DNA of 64,000 bases from Juglans regia (lineage: Eukaryota > Streptophyta > Magnoliopsida > Fagales > Juglandaceae). Position numbers and translations under genes: made by a program. The stretch covers positions 16,910,341 through 16,974,340 of the forward strand of contig NC_049912.1 of assembly GCF_001411555.2 (NCBI RefSeq). The letters are read 5' to 3'. The notes beneath the pieces are model-generated. The model had not been told where the DNA came from and did not search any database. It saw nothing but the letters and a program-made list of their open reading frames with translations. This document shows positions 24,143 to 35,322 of the stretch, piece by piece; position 1 is the first letter of the stretch, and each line of letters begins with the position of its first letter.

Positions 24143-24469
24143 TGTAACACCCCGGTCCCTCATGAATCAGAGAGTTAGTTCCTATCACTTAAACTCACAT
24201 TTCAACAATATAAATATAGACTCCAAGTTTCCAATATCATATAGAAATTTTGATTCAAACTAATTTTCTCAATATAACCAATTTTCCAAAATGTCAAGTC
24301 ATCATAACACAATAAAATTTCTTAATAAGAATGGCCAATACTCATAAAAACTTTCAATGCTTAATCCACTATACTTAAATCATCTCACCTAATGCCTCAT
24401 AATCTTAATTTTCAGCAGAACCATCAAAATATCTAGAAAATATTGTTGAGATAAAGGATGAGTTATCAA

Positions 24470-24913
24470 CAACGCAGTAAGCAGATAGCATATACTAGCA
24501 TGTAAACATAAGCATTTATAACTTTCGATATTCAGAACAAAACATTTTCTTTCAGAATGTAGAAACAACATATTTACTTTCGAAATGCATAAACAAAACT
24601 TGGTACAAAATATCAGAGTGAAATTTTCAGAAAAACAAATTTATTTCCAAAAAGAAAATCCATTGGCATATCCAAACTGAAACAATATACTCAACGCAGT
24701 AAGCAGATAGCATATACTAGCATGTAAACATAAGCATTTATAACTTTCGATATTCAGAACAAAACATTTTCTTTCAGAATGTAGAAACAACATATTTACT
24801 TTCGAAATGTATAAACAAAACTTGGTACAAAATATCAGAGTGAAATTTTCAGAAAAACAAATTTATTTCCAAAAAGAAAATCCATTGGCATATCCAAACT
24901 GAAACAATATACT
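24470..24913. repeat. 222-bp tandem duplication in the solo LTR
   Basis: 24470-24691 and 24692-24913 are near identical; the only difference I noticed is AAATGCATAAAC against AAATGTATAAAC. The related LTR at 38124 has a single copy of the region. The duplication is therefore specific to this copy and recent. Confidence 0.95.
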
Positions 24914-24944
24914 CATATCATCTCATAACATCACATCGGGACAA

Positions 24945-25192
24945 ATACCATGTTTAACCCCCGTGGTAGGGTTATAAATCACCATTATACCCGTGGCTGA
25001 GACGTATATCATGTTTCACCCCCGTAGTAGAGTTATAAACCACTATTATACCTGTGGCTGGGTCTTATACCACATTTTACCCCCGTGGTAGGGTTAAACC
25101 ACCATTATACCAGTGGTTGGGCCGTATACCATGTTTCACCCTCGTGGTAGGGTCATAAACCACGACTATACCCGTAGTTGGGCCTTAACAAA
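24945..25192. repeat. About 62-bp tandem repeat, four units
   Basis: Four diverged units of CCCCCGTGGTAGGGTTATAA, then ACCACCATTATACC, GTGGCTGGG and ATACCATGTTTCA. The sister LTR at 38124 shows only a single GGTAGGGTT unit near 38800. Confidence 0.9.
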
Positions 25193-25194
25193 AA

Positions 25195-26450
25195 CAGAAC
25201 GGAACATTATCGGAATCAGATCACATTCAGATACAGAATAAGAACTTCATGCCAAGGTTTTCAAATGACACATCATATCAAAACAAAATATTGAATAGCT
25301 TCAGATCATTTCACATGTTCGAAATAAATAAAATCCAAAACATCTTCATTTATTCATAGCAAAAACTTTTATATTTTCATATTCGCTCTTTCTGTATAGT
25401 TCAGAAACAGAATGAACAAAATCAGCTCATGTCTACACCAGTCATGACAAAAAATACTTTCTCTTATATAGAATTTATGCATATGCAGAATAAACATCTG
25501 AGGTCGTTTTTAGATTTCTTTCAAAAACAAACATGCTTATTTCAAAGTCAACCTCATTTCATTTTTCTTTTATGCAAAACTAGTATATGAATCCCGATTA
25601 CCTGGACTTCTTAAGTACTATTCTGAATCTTTTCACAATCATGCTGAATGAATGTCATTCATCACCTATACAAAACACTAAGCATTACTAAACTTCTAAA
25701 AGAACTTGCTAAAACTCTCCGTTTACTTAAATTCATACTACGGAAATAATTTTGATAACTATCTAGTTATTAAAAATCTAATAACTATATTATCACTAAA
25801 AATAGTCTTAACTTATTATAAAATAATTTTATCAAATATGGCAAAACAACTTAGATTCATTTCGAAAATTAACTTAATAATATTTAAAACTCATATCTCT
25901 ATAAACTATTATTAACACGATAATTTAATACTGCCAACATATGTAGTAGGAAATCATAAATTTCTTAATCAATAATAATTCATAAAATATTCAAATTCAA
26001 ATAATATAAACAATAAAACACTCATTTAGTAAAATATACTTAAATCGATTTTAAAGTATTTAGAATAAAAATAAAATCTTATTTTTTACTCATGAAAATA
26101 GTTATAACAATTATTACTATATAACTAAAATTTTAGATCTTTAAATATTATCTATATGAAATTATAATTTCACGCTAAACATGACCCACATGAAACATCT
26201 CAAATAAATCAAACTCAATATCAAAATAAACATCAAATGGCAAGAAAGCATACTGACTTATAAACTAGATGTAGTAATATAAATATATTAAAACAATTTC
26301 TTTACTATGCTTTACAAAATGCTATACGATGAAGTATTAAAAGTGGCTTATTTATACTATTGAACAAATTTTCGATAGGGACCAAAAACTAGAAACTGAA
26401 ATACTTATGAAAATGCCAATGAAATACTTGAGAAATACAAAACCGTGGGA
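25195..26450. other. AT-rich interior of the solo LTR, no gene
   Basis: Collinear with about 39000-40200 in the sister LTR. Short ORFs such as 25706-25915 are chance reading frames in AT-rich DNA. Confidence 0.7.
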
Positions 26451-27374
26451 TAAAGTCTGGGCTCACCGAGGGAAAAGGCTAGGGATGACGGAAGCGGTGG
26501 CTGGCTAGGTCGACTGCGTACGACGCGGTCGGCACTAAGAGAGAGAGAGAAATTGAATGTGTGAGAGAGAGAGAGGGATGGAACATCCCGAGAGAAAGAG
26601 GGAGAGGGAGTTACGGACCATGCAACGGGGGCTGCAGTTCGACCATAGAATCTTGCTTCGTGATTTGCGGTGGCTCCACCAGCGGGTACACGGCTAGGCT
26701 ACGACGCAAGGACGGCAAGTGACTAGGCGGCTTGCATAGAGGCAAAGTTAAAAGGAAAGCATGCTCTGTTTTTGACAAGTGAAAACAGAGGCCTCTTAGC
26801 GTGTGATGGGGGCTTGAGTTTCACGGTATAGGGTGGCGGCAAAGTGGAGCTCTCATCGTGAAGTAGTGGCTGGAACCGTGGGAATGTGGGAAGCTTGCAT
26901 GGTGGTGGTGTGTACAAGGCAGTGGCTCACCGGTCCATCTGTGGAAGTCACAGGTTGGCGTGATGGTGGCCGTGTGGGATGGTTGGCGATGCCGCAGCAG
27001 TGAGTGATGGCCCCTGGCTGCGGTGTCTGCATGGAGGTTTGCAATGAATGAGAGAGACTCTGAGAGAGAGACTCTGAGAGTATGAGAGACACGAATTGAG
27101 AGAGTTTGTTGGGAAAAAACTTAAAAGGGAGAAAAAATAATAATTACAGAGGCATGGGGAGGTGGTACTCGAGGTGGAGAGGGATTCGGAGGTGTGAAAA
27201 AAAAACTAAACGGAAAGAGATAAGAGAAGTACCCATCAGGTCAAGAAAAGAAAAATGAAACAAAAAAAAAAAATTGTAAGGGAGAAAGCTTACCCAGAAC
27301 GGCGTTGGTTTCTCATGAAGACTAGGCTTCCATCTGGTCTAGGCTTGGGTTTCACGGTGGAACCGGGTATTACA

Positions 27375-27655
27375 TTTTCTCTTGCCCAAATTTCGATAGG
27401 GTAAAAAAGCTCCCATAAGAGTTACGCTGCCTTTGCACCATCAATACCTAAGAACCATTTCTTCGGGATCTGATGAAACCAGAGGACTCGTCAAAAGCAA
27501 TACCTTCCTTCACCATGAGATTCAGCCATCCCAATGAGACTTGATTAATGAAGATGTGATTCACAGCACGACAGCTGCTCTTAATGATTCTCCACCACCT
27601 TGTTTAAGATTTTTCCACTAGAATTCTTCTTTTCATGCTGACAAAGCTTGAAGAT
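27375..27655 (-). pseudogene. LINE ORF1, 5' part
   Basis: The minus strand continues LINE ORF1 upstream of the solo LTR: NLMVKEGIAFDESSGFIRSR, then SFFTLSKFGQEK with a stop and a frameshift between. 27375-27379 is the right target copy (TTTTC). The element start is placed near 27655 by loss of similarity to coding sequence; this is approximate. Confidence 0.6.
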
Positions 27656-27664
27656 TTAGGTTGA

Positions 27665-27790
27665 GTTTGGGTAGTGGAATATTCATTATTTTATAATTAT
27701 TTTTTACTATTATTTAATATTATTTAATATTTTATTATTATTATTTTATTACTATTCATATATCATCTGAAATTCCTTCTGAAGGTCGGT
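27665..27790. repeat. Probable MITE or AT-rich repeat
   Basis: GTTTGGGTAGTGGAATATTC is followed by ATTATTTAATATTATTTAATATTTT and then ATTACTATTCATA. The alternating words are typical of a small non-coding element, but I cannot fix its ends. Confidence 0.35.
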
Positions 27791-28500
27791 CCATATTCCT
27801 TTTTTATGGGAATTGAAGTCAGTCTCCTAATTGGGCTTCCTTGGTAGGAAAGAAAAAAATTAGAGTTTGTTACTTTCTTGACCTACAGGAATTACATATA
27901 GCCATATAGGGTTAATTGCAGACTCTATTTCTACAATTTTGTTAAAAAAAAAAAAAATCTAACTTTTGGCACAATCAATACTTGAGTTTAAAAAAAAAAA
28001 ATTTCCTCCATCCAACATCTATTAATTTTTTTTAACTATACATGGCAAATATACCATTTGTCAACCAAGCAAGAGTTGATACATATCATTTTGATTACAC
28101 CAGTCAATCTATTAAAAAAATATGATAAACCCATAAAAATATTTTTTAATTTCTCAAGATTATTAAACAAATCCAAAAAATCAACAACAAAAATTTTAAA
28201 AATATACTTAAAAAAGGCACATATAACAATTAAAAAAACAGAACTTGTCAAGAAGAACCTTCTGAGGGGTGGAGACATATTTTGTTGATGTAAGAATAAA
28301 ATCTTAGAAGCAAGAAAGAAGAACATCAAGTTCAAACAGAACAAGTTAACAACTTTTTTGCTAAGGAGTGGAGATAAAGGAAAATTATATAATTATGATG
28401 TCAGATTAAGAATAGGTTATTGCCTTACCAATACACATGTAGAAAAATCAGTATATCATACAACCAAATATCTTTTTCTTACATTAGCATCAATGCCACA
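27791..28500. other. Intergenic, downstream of HSFA5
   Basis: AT-rich with poly-A runs at about 27940-27955 and 27991-28002. The overlapping ORFs at 28036-28344 (-) and 28058-28288 (+) are mirror-image low-complexity frames without known motifs. I see no gene. The HSFA5 poly(A) site probably lies in 28400-28620, but no clear AATAAA was found. Confidence 0.6.
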
Positions 28501-28627
28501 CTGTTAATGCAGTCCTTTCAGGACAATGGCACTGCCATGAATACGATCTTATTTGATCTTGCAAAGCATGGCAAGAACAGGAGCATCCTTCAGTAAGTTG
28601 TCATTGTGCTCATAGAAACATTGATGT

Positions 28628-31600
28628 TCAAAGAGTGAGCTGCTCCACGCTCTTGGCATTTCGGGACATTCCAACGCCCGACCCTCCATCATCTTGCCCC
28701 TCGTATGGGTATGCCTTATATGCAGAACTAGCCTCTTCATTGTCAGAACAACCTGGTCTTTCGGTTAGGAACTGCTCCCAAAAGCCATCATTTGGTCTAG
28801 CTGGAGCAGCTGCAGGCTCTTCATTGTTATTTGGAGCCCTTTGAGAGGAAGACAAAGCTGTATCATTGGCCTGATTTCTGCTCAATGGAAAGGCCAAAGT
28901 ATCAGATTCTTTATCATTGGCATTAGACTTTGAATCTGGAGATTCCCGAATTCCCTCAACTACTTGGGGCATCCTACTAGCAGAATAACGACTTCTGTTG
29001 ACTTGCAATGGAGAAGAGGCCAGAGTTAGATTTAAATGGAAGGAAATGTGATTATCACCTTCTTCATTAGAGGCCAAGCTTGGCTGCGACGAATGGAGCC
29101 TAGGGCCTTCATTGGTTGACATTTTCCGAGACAAAGTAGAATCCATGTTAAGATTAAAAGACGTTCCTGTATCTGAGAGCTCTAATGTTTCAAGTGGAAA
29201 TCCAAAGCCTTCAGTTCTCATTTGTGAACCTTTTCGTTCTACAGATACTTTCTTCTGCGAACCTCCTCCATCTTCGTTGGAACTCTGTGTGCTATGTGAA
29301 ACCAAGTTAATATCCGAAACGGCTGGTGATAATTCTAATCTCAGCTTATTTGAGAAATCTTGATGGAAAACATTCCCAAACTCTCTAGAACTGCTTTGGT
29401 TATCCAAAAAACTATTTTCTACAACTGGCTGTGACTGATCAACTTGAGGCAGTCGTCTTTTCTTATTATATGCCAAAAAATCCATCGATTCAATTCTCTG
29501 AGCAAGAATTTCGCCAAAAGTAGGGTTCTGAAGAGCCTTTTTTAAGGAGGTCAGCAAATTCTCCTGCCTCTGCTCCATATTATCCACTTGTTGCTTTAGT
29601 TCTTTGAACTGAAGCTTTGCAGCTGACTGCTGCTGTTTCGACCTCAAAACATTTTCCTCAAGTACAGCTTTTTCCCGCAAAAGCCTCTCAATCTCTTCAT
29701 CAAGAACTGCTCTTTCTGGATCCACCACAGAACCTTGAGGGTTACTGTGGCTGTGAATGGGTTTTCTGCGGTGAATATTTTTTAAAAGATGCTTGTGATC
29801 TTTCACAAAATCTTCATTGGCAAACTCCCATTTCTCAGGATCAACCTTTCGAAATCCCTGCACATAAACACAACAAAACATACTCAGATAACTTAAATCA
29901 GATCTCTACGCATGACAAATTTATACACATGTAATGTAATGTCTCTTGCTCTCTTTCAAAAAATCTGCAAATTCGTACAAACAAGTGCTTCAAAAAGCAA
30001 ACAAAATTTGTTCCTAAAATAGGAGATAAAAATTGTGAAAATTAGATTCATAAATAAATACTGAACTACGAGTATCTCAAATCATCTGTAAATAGTAGTG
30101 AAATAGTTTATGAATACTAGTGAACTATTTGTGAATAGTAATGAAGTAGTCTAAGAATATCTGAGAACAGTTGTATTCCCAAAAAGGCCCCAACTCTTCC
30201 CCTCTTCTGGCCCCTCCAGAAACATTCAAACTAAAAAGTCAAAACGTTGAAGGGAGTCTTATGGAGATTAATGAATGTCCTTTAATGAAAAAGCATTTGC
30301 TTCTTTTGAATAGTAAAAACTCATCCTTTCACTCAAGTACAAAATTGTGTTTTTATTTGTAAAAAGCTAATCAATTCCACCAGCAAAAAGACTATACACT
30401 CTTTCTCATGGTTAAATATTAAATGAATTGCAGAGGTAATACAAGAAAAATAATAGCATTATAAAAATTGGATGTACTAAAATGGCATCTGAAAAATCAG
30501 CTTGTTTTTTAGGATGTGCATTGAATGCCATTACAATTCCTAAAATCTTATTTGAGTTCCCCACATACATTGGGAAAAATACCTCAAGATCTTGTGTGCA
30601 CTAATAAGGAAAAAAGCAAACAAAAATAGCCCCTTCAGAATCATGGCAAAGTAAAATGTTGTTAACCGACGTTTGTATAAGTTTGTGCATGCGCGCACAT
30701 ACACACACCAATCACAGAACACTTAAAACATCAATTACCCTGAGGTCCAGACTCCAAATGATGTGGCATCTGAAATGAAACTTCACAGTGCAAATCCAAT
30801 TCCAATTTTTTTGTTGAATTATGACTTTTATGTTTGACAACCAACCAAGAGCCGATGGCAAAAGCAGCAAATATTACTTGTAATGAAAGGGTTGCCGAAA
30901 ACTCTCCATAATATATTACAATATATATTAGTGGAAGCATTACCATGTGATATCCTCTTGTTGCCCACATAAGCCGAGTTTCTTAAAAAAAGAAAAGTAC
31001 AATATAAAAAAGTAATATAATAATGTGATAACCAAAACTTTAAAATTACATAATAGTCTTTTAGTTTTCCTAACACGTCTTTTGGTTTTCAAAAAGTCAT
31101 CTCTTTTGGTTTTCTGAGCACGTCTTTTTAGTTTCATAACCAAGGGATTCATAAAGGTAATTCAATCTTACAGGAAGTTAAAGAGCTTATAATTTATGAC
31201 TTTTAAATGGATACAACTACTTTGACACGCTAGGCTTTTGGTCCCTCTCTCCACCCATGCAAAACTTGTGCGGTTTTCCGTCCTTAACATACAGGCAGAA
31301 GAAGAGCTAGAGAAGAAAAGAGCCATAAGTTCAACCAAATTTTGGACATCAGTATGCTAACATTGGCATCCTCTGTTCTATTTATTTAGTAATGATGCAA
31401 GGTATGTTAGTTGACTATTTCGTTTAACTTCAATTGTTCTAACACATCCCGTGGGTCTAAAATTAGTAAGATAGAAAACTGCAAAAGACTATACAAGACC
31501 ATTAAAAACTATAAAGAACAAGATAAATTACAGAGCAAACTCAAGTGGTTGAGAAAATGCTTTGTCATGAACAACATAAAATTCAGGTGCTTCACAGTCA

Positions 31601-32435
31601 TAGTCAATCCCTGGAAATAACTTAAAACGGATGACAGTTTAGAGAAAAGAAGAATTAAAGGAAAAAAAAATTAATCAAGAAGAAGAAGAATTGTAATCTT
31701 GTGTAGCACCAATCAGCGGAAACAGAATTAGAAGGCCCATTTCTAATACTTACTCTCAATTATGTCTCCAAGACTGATGTTTTGAATGGAATCTATACGT
31801 CATGCATGCCCTAAAGGAATCATAATCTAGTTCTCCTGTCTAGTAATCTCGCTCAGAACAAATCTCGGAGAGGAAAAACAACTTGACAAACCTAATATGA
31901 AGACCAAAACATAAACTGAAAAACAACTCGTTCCATGCCGATCTCTGACGGAAAAATTAAGAGAAGATAAAATTACAAACTTAAGCAATCAGAATACTTG
32001 AAAAAGGTATTACTAATTAAAGACAGAATACAATTTCTTGATTTCAGCCAACAATCATTGGAGAGAATAATTTGAGAATCTCAATGACTGAAAAACAACC
32101 GAATTCATTCGGAAATCCTAACCAAAACAAAATCAGAAGTGGAATTAAAACAAGTTAAGAAAGCGAAGAGAGAGAGAGAGAGAGAGAGAGACATAGGTAT
32201 TGAGCTGGCGGATGAAGCTGGAGAAGTTGTTGTGCTTGAAGTAGGTGGGGAGGAGGAGGCGGGCGAACTCGGGGGGGTTCCAGACCACGAAGCTGTTCTT
32301 GTGGGAGCTCCACGATACGATCTCGTCCGTCGCCGAATCGTCCACCATGTCGTACGTCTTTATCAGAAACGGGGCCGGACCCCCGCCAGCACCAGCACCC
32401 ACTCCGCTCCCGCTCGTCGTCGGAGCTCCGTCCAT
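28628..32435 (-). CDS. HSFA5: Heat stress transcription factor class A, HSFA5 type, 2 exons, 490 aa
   Basis: Nuclear DNA-binding regulator that recognises heat stress elements. Exon 1 is 32435-32193 (81 codons); exon 2 is 29857-28628 (409 codons plus stop). The intron, 32192-29858, falls between LNTY and GFRK inside the DNA-binding domain, the position conserved in plant HSFs. Domains: DNA-binding residues about 20-114 ([14 protein letters not shown] to [13 protein letters not shown]), HR-A/B oligomerisation coiled coil about 130-190, a nuclear localisation signal NKKRRLP at 212-218, a C-terminal AHA-type motif [13 protein letters not shown] at 438-450, and a possible export signal VEQLTL at the C terminus. 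Class A rather than B is shown by the extended HR-A/B insert and AHA motif. A5 rather than A4 is indicated by [12 protein letters not shown], the SHSTQSSNE block and the [20 protein letters not shown] end. HSFA5 is known from other plants as a partner that represses HSFA4 activity. Intact. Confidence 0.95.
30060..30175. repeat. Probable MITE in the HSFA5 intron
   Basis: Contains GAGTATCTCAAATCATCTGTAAATAGTAGTGA-like sequence and ends CTAAGAATATCTGAGAACA. The two ends read as imperfect inverted repeats (GAGTATCTCAAAT against TCTCAGATATTCTTAG) around GTGAAATAGT/GTGAACTATT/GTGAATAGT words. Ends not proven. Confidence 0.4.
32167..32191. repeat. (GA)n microsatellite abutting the HSFA5 splice donor
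   Basis: About 12 GA dinucleotides on +, equal to (CT)n on the coding strand from intron position +3. Exon 1 ends at 32193. Confidence 0.95.
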
Positions 32436-32560
32436 CTTCCTCGGATGGAAATTGGATCCGATTGCGAATGGATCTTTTTGGAAATTACAAGAACCTAACA
32501 GAGAGAGAGAGAGAGAGACGAAGGGAATTTGGACAATAAATTAGATGCGTGACACGCATA
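32436..32560 (-). promoter_or_regulatory. HSFA5 5' UTR/promoter-proximal region
   Basis: The minus strand upstream of the ATG carries a (CT)n run (32501-32518 as GA on +), typical of plant 5' UTRs. No clear TATA box or heat stress element could be placed with confidence. Confidence 0.4.
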
Positions 32561-32732
32561 CAGACATTATAGTATAATAATAAAAATATAGGATGCCGGT
32601 CAAACCCGTACGGTGGATACGTTACAGTGTTGACTGCACACTCATTTCTCACAGTACGCTTTTGGGGGTTTTTTTTTTTAAATGTTATTTTGTTGATTTT
32701 ATTTGCCTCTCATCTCAACATTTTCATATATT

Positions 32733-33205
32733 TAATTTTTTTTAATTTTTTTCTTTACGTAATAGTTAAAAAATTGATTATTAGTATATTAATATATATT
32801 TTATATTTTTTTAAAATATTTAAAAATAATAAAAAAATATGAATAAAAAGATTAAAAAAAATAAAAATAAAACTTTTAATTAACGGTAACAATGAGCGGT
32901 GCACTCTGAGCGGCAGAGTAGCACCGCTCTTTTTTTTTTCCCCTATAAATTGCTATTTTGAAATGATTTATTTATTTAATTTTTTTCTTTACGTAATAGT
33001 TAAGAAATTGACTATTAGTATATTGATATATTTTTATATTTTTTAAAAATATTTAAAAGTAATAAAAAAATATGAATAAAAAAATTAAAGAAAAATAAAA
33101 ATAAAACTTTTAATTAACGGTAACAATGAGTGGTGCACTCTGAGCGGCAGAGTAGCACCGCTCTTTTTCTTTTTCCCCTATAAATTGCTATTTTGAAATG
33201 ATTTA
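32733..33205. repeat. 234-bp tandem duplication with a hairpin in each copy
   Basis: Two head-to-tail copies, 32733-32966 and 32967-33200, with few differences. Both share CTTTACGTAATAGTTAA near the start and CCCCTATAAATTGC and AAATGATTTATTTATT at the end. Each contains a stem-loop: GAGCGGTGC then ACTCTG pairs with CAGAGT then GCACCGCTC around an AGCGG loop (32896-32930 and 33130-33163). AT-rich otherwise; no ORF. Confidence 0.9.
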
Positions 33206-35314
33206 TTTATTTTTAATAGAAATTGTCATCATTCATTCATCAGAGAAACTTACATCCATGACCGGATACATTCTGGGATGTTCACATAGCAAACATAACA
33301 TCATAAACCAAAATAATACATTTAGGACTCTACTAGTGCACTATTTTCTTTTGTGACTGGTCTGGTCTTCACTATTTCCAATACTTTTTACAGACAAACG
33401 TCCAAGAGACAACACTCTATGCCTAAATAGATACTCAACCTCACCCTTCATAGAAAGAGAAGATTCAACCTCTACAAATAAATGTGCGAGAGGCAAAATT
33501 TTTTTTTTAATTAACAATAAGAAAACTAAAAAGAAAAGTAGTAAGATAAATGCAAAAAAAAAAAAAAATGGATTACGGTTTGAACCAACTCCAGTAGACT
33601 TTGAAATCTATGACAACCCGTGAAGGCAACACACTTGTCTCTTTTCAAATACAAATGTCATATCTAAAAGGTCTGATGGTGGCGAATTCGATTATCTGGT
33701 GCGTGTGTTGAGAAGAGTTGCAGGAAGGGGTGGCGCGTGAGGACCACATGCGGTGATTTTTGCAAAATTACAACTTTCTTCCGAACGATTTTTGACTTGT
33801 CAATTTGCTTATGTTGCGCGTGTCTCTCGGGAGTTGCCACAAAGCTGTAGATCTGTCTTTTTCAACCTGAAAGAAAGCAAAATAAAACTAAGCAAAATAA
33901 ACTTTTATAGACAATGTGGGTAAATGGATGAATGAGGGAATGAGAGCGAGGATGAGGATACAGCTGAGGCCTCCTCCCCCTCTAGTGAAAATAAGATTTG
34001 GAATCCTTGATATTTTACGAGAGAGAGAGAGGGGGAAGGAGGCACTTAGGGTTTTTTCTTTAATTGTCCTAGTTGAAAAACAATGAAATGATTTATTTTA
34101 ATCTCGAGTCGGTCTTGTTATTTTGAAATTATTTGTTTTATTCTCGGAATAGTATACTATCACTTAAATATTAAGATTTAATTTGTAAAATTTTAATTTT
34201 AATTTTGTTTTCTAAATTTAATTATGATGTGTAACAACCTTACTAAGTATGTTATACACACCAATTTATAACTACAATTTTTTTCTGGAAATATTGGATA
34301 ATGAAATATGTTAACTATTTTATAATTAATTAATTTAATAATTAACACTTCATTAAAAAGTTTTTCAATTTCATATAATTATCCTTGATTTAAAAAGAGT
34401 TGTAAAATAGTTGGAGAAAAATGTAAGCTTATCCTATTCATTAAAATATATAAATATAATAAAAGATTTCAGTAGTTTAAAAGAAAAGAATTTAAACATG
34501 TTTTTATTAAATGTTTAAAATTGGGTCAGAAATTGAGAAATTATTTAAATAAGAAAAAACTGTACACTTTTTGTGAAAGTTGATAGGTAGATTGAAATTT
34601 TTGTTTGTAAAGTTTATTTAGGTTGTGTTGTTTTCAGGAAACTTGGGTACATTATAAGATGAAATTTTTTATTTTTTTAATAAAAGTTTTTAAAATTTAA
34701 AAGATGTCTTGATTGGAGTTGAAATGTTTATGAAAGAAAAATTAAAAGAATAAATCAAACATGGCCTTATATTTCTTTTTAAGTTGGATTTTTTTAATCT
34801 ATCAATATTTAGGCATTTTTTTTTAAATCAAATGGAAATTTTTTAATGTTAAATCTCTAATCTGCTATTTGGTATATCTGGTTATTTAAGTTTAAAATCA
34901 TTTGAAAGACATGTCAATAAATATTAGAAATTTCAAAGTTTGAGATAGGTCATTTTCTTTCCTCCGTAACACTTTTTTTTTTTTTTTTCTATTTACTTTG
35001 TATCTATTTAATGAGTACTCCTAGAGTACTATAGACACATGATACTTTTATCCTATAAGTGATTGGATGAGAATACCACCTCATTGGTACTCAAAAAATA
35101 TCTAATAATTTTTTTCTAATTACTACACCTAATAATAGAATAACCTAACCTTCAAACAGCTCCAATATGCCATAAATTAAAAATTAACCTTTTTCTCACA
35201 CAATGAGCCAGTGCAAAACTAATATATCCCTTATATCATAAAAGCCACTATCTCCCGTATGAACATGAATTAATAGTATTTTTGTTTGACACTTTTTGTT
35301 TCATTGATGCCCCT
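33206..35314. other. Intergenic, no gene seen
   Basis: About 33220-33920 has moderate GC and short open stretches but no recognisable protein. About 34080-35314 is AT-rich. A GAGAGAGAG run is at 34019-34030. Some of this may be decayed transposon sequence, but I see no diagnostic ends. Confidence 0.5.
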
Positions 35315-35322
35315 GTGTGATT
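35315..35322. repeat. 8-bp target-site duplication, left (GTGTGATT)
   Basis: Identical to 36597-36604, at the other end of the element. Confidence 0.9.

Larger units (their letters stand above)
24143..27374 (-). mobile_element. Solo LTR, 3232 bp, in LINE-1 ORF1
   Basis: Starts TGTAACACCCCGGTCCC and ends GGGTATTACA. The 5-bp flanks are GTTTC (24138-24142) and TTTTC (27375-27379), a duplication with one change. It is homologous along most of its length to 38124-41507, for example the blocks around 25560-25930 and 39360-39740. Joining the flanks with one target copy restores LINE ORF1 as FGQEKRCGLLVIPEGRKG. No internal region, hence a solo LTR. Minus orientation is inferred from the CT-rich leader zone read on that strand (26450-27120). 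Confidence 0.88.
16496..27655 (-). mobile_element. LINE-1 (L1-type LINE), decayed, split by two solo LTRs
   Basis: Reading on the minus strand from about 27655 to 16496 gives ORF1, an AP-type endonuclease, a reverse transcriptase and a C-terminal zinc-finger region in the standard order of plant L1 elements. The 3' end is the usual CTCTTACTTATA followed by a poly(A) tail, seen on + as T runs at 16496-16533. Two solo LTRs (19888-22183 and 24143-27374) interrupt it; without them it is about 5.6 kb. Many stops and frameshifts show it is dead. The 5' limit is approximate and no target-site duplication was found. It lies tail-to-tail with SBP1. Confidence 0.85.
29858..32192 (-). other. HSFA5 intron, 2335 bp
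   Basis: It begins GTCTCTCTCT on the minus strand and ends GTGCAG, so the ends are GT-AG but the donor is far from GTAAGT because a (CT)n microsatellite fills positions +3 onward. No nested gene is seen. Contents include a probable MITE (about 30060-30175) and short repeats of CGTCTTTTGGTTTTC at about 31060-31130. Confidence 0.85.
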
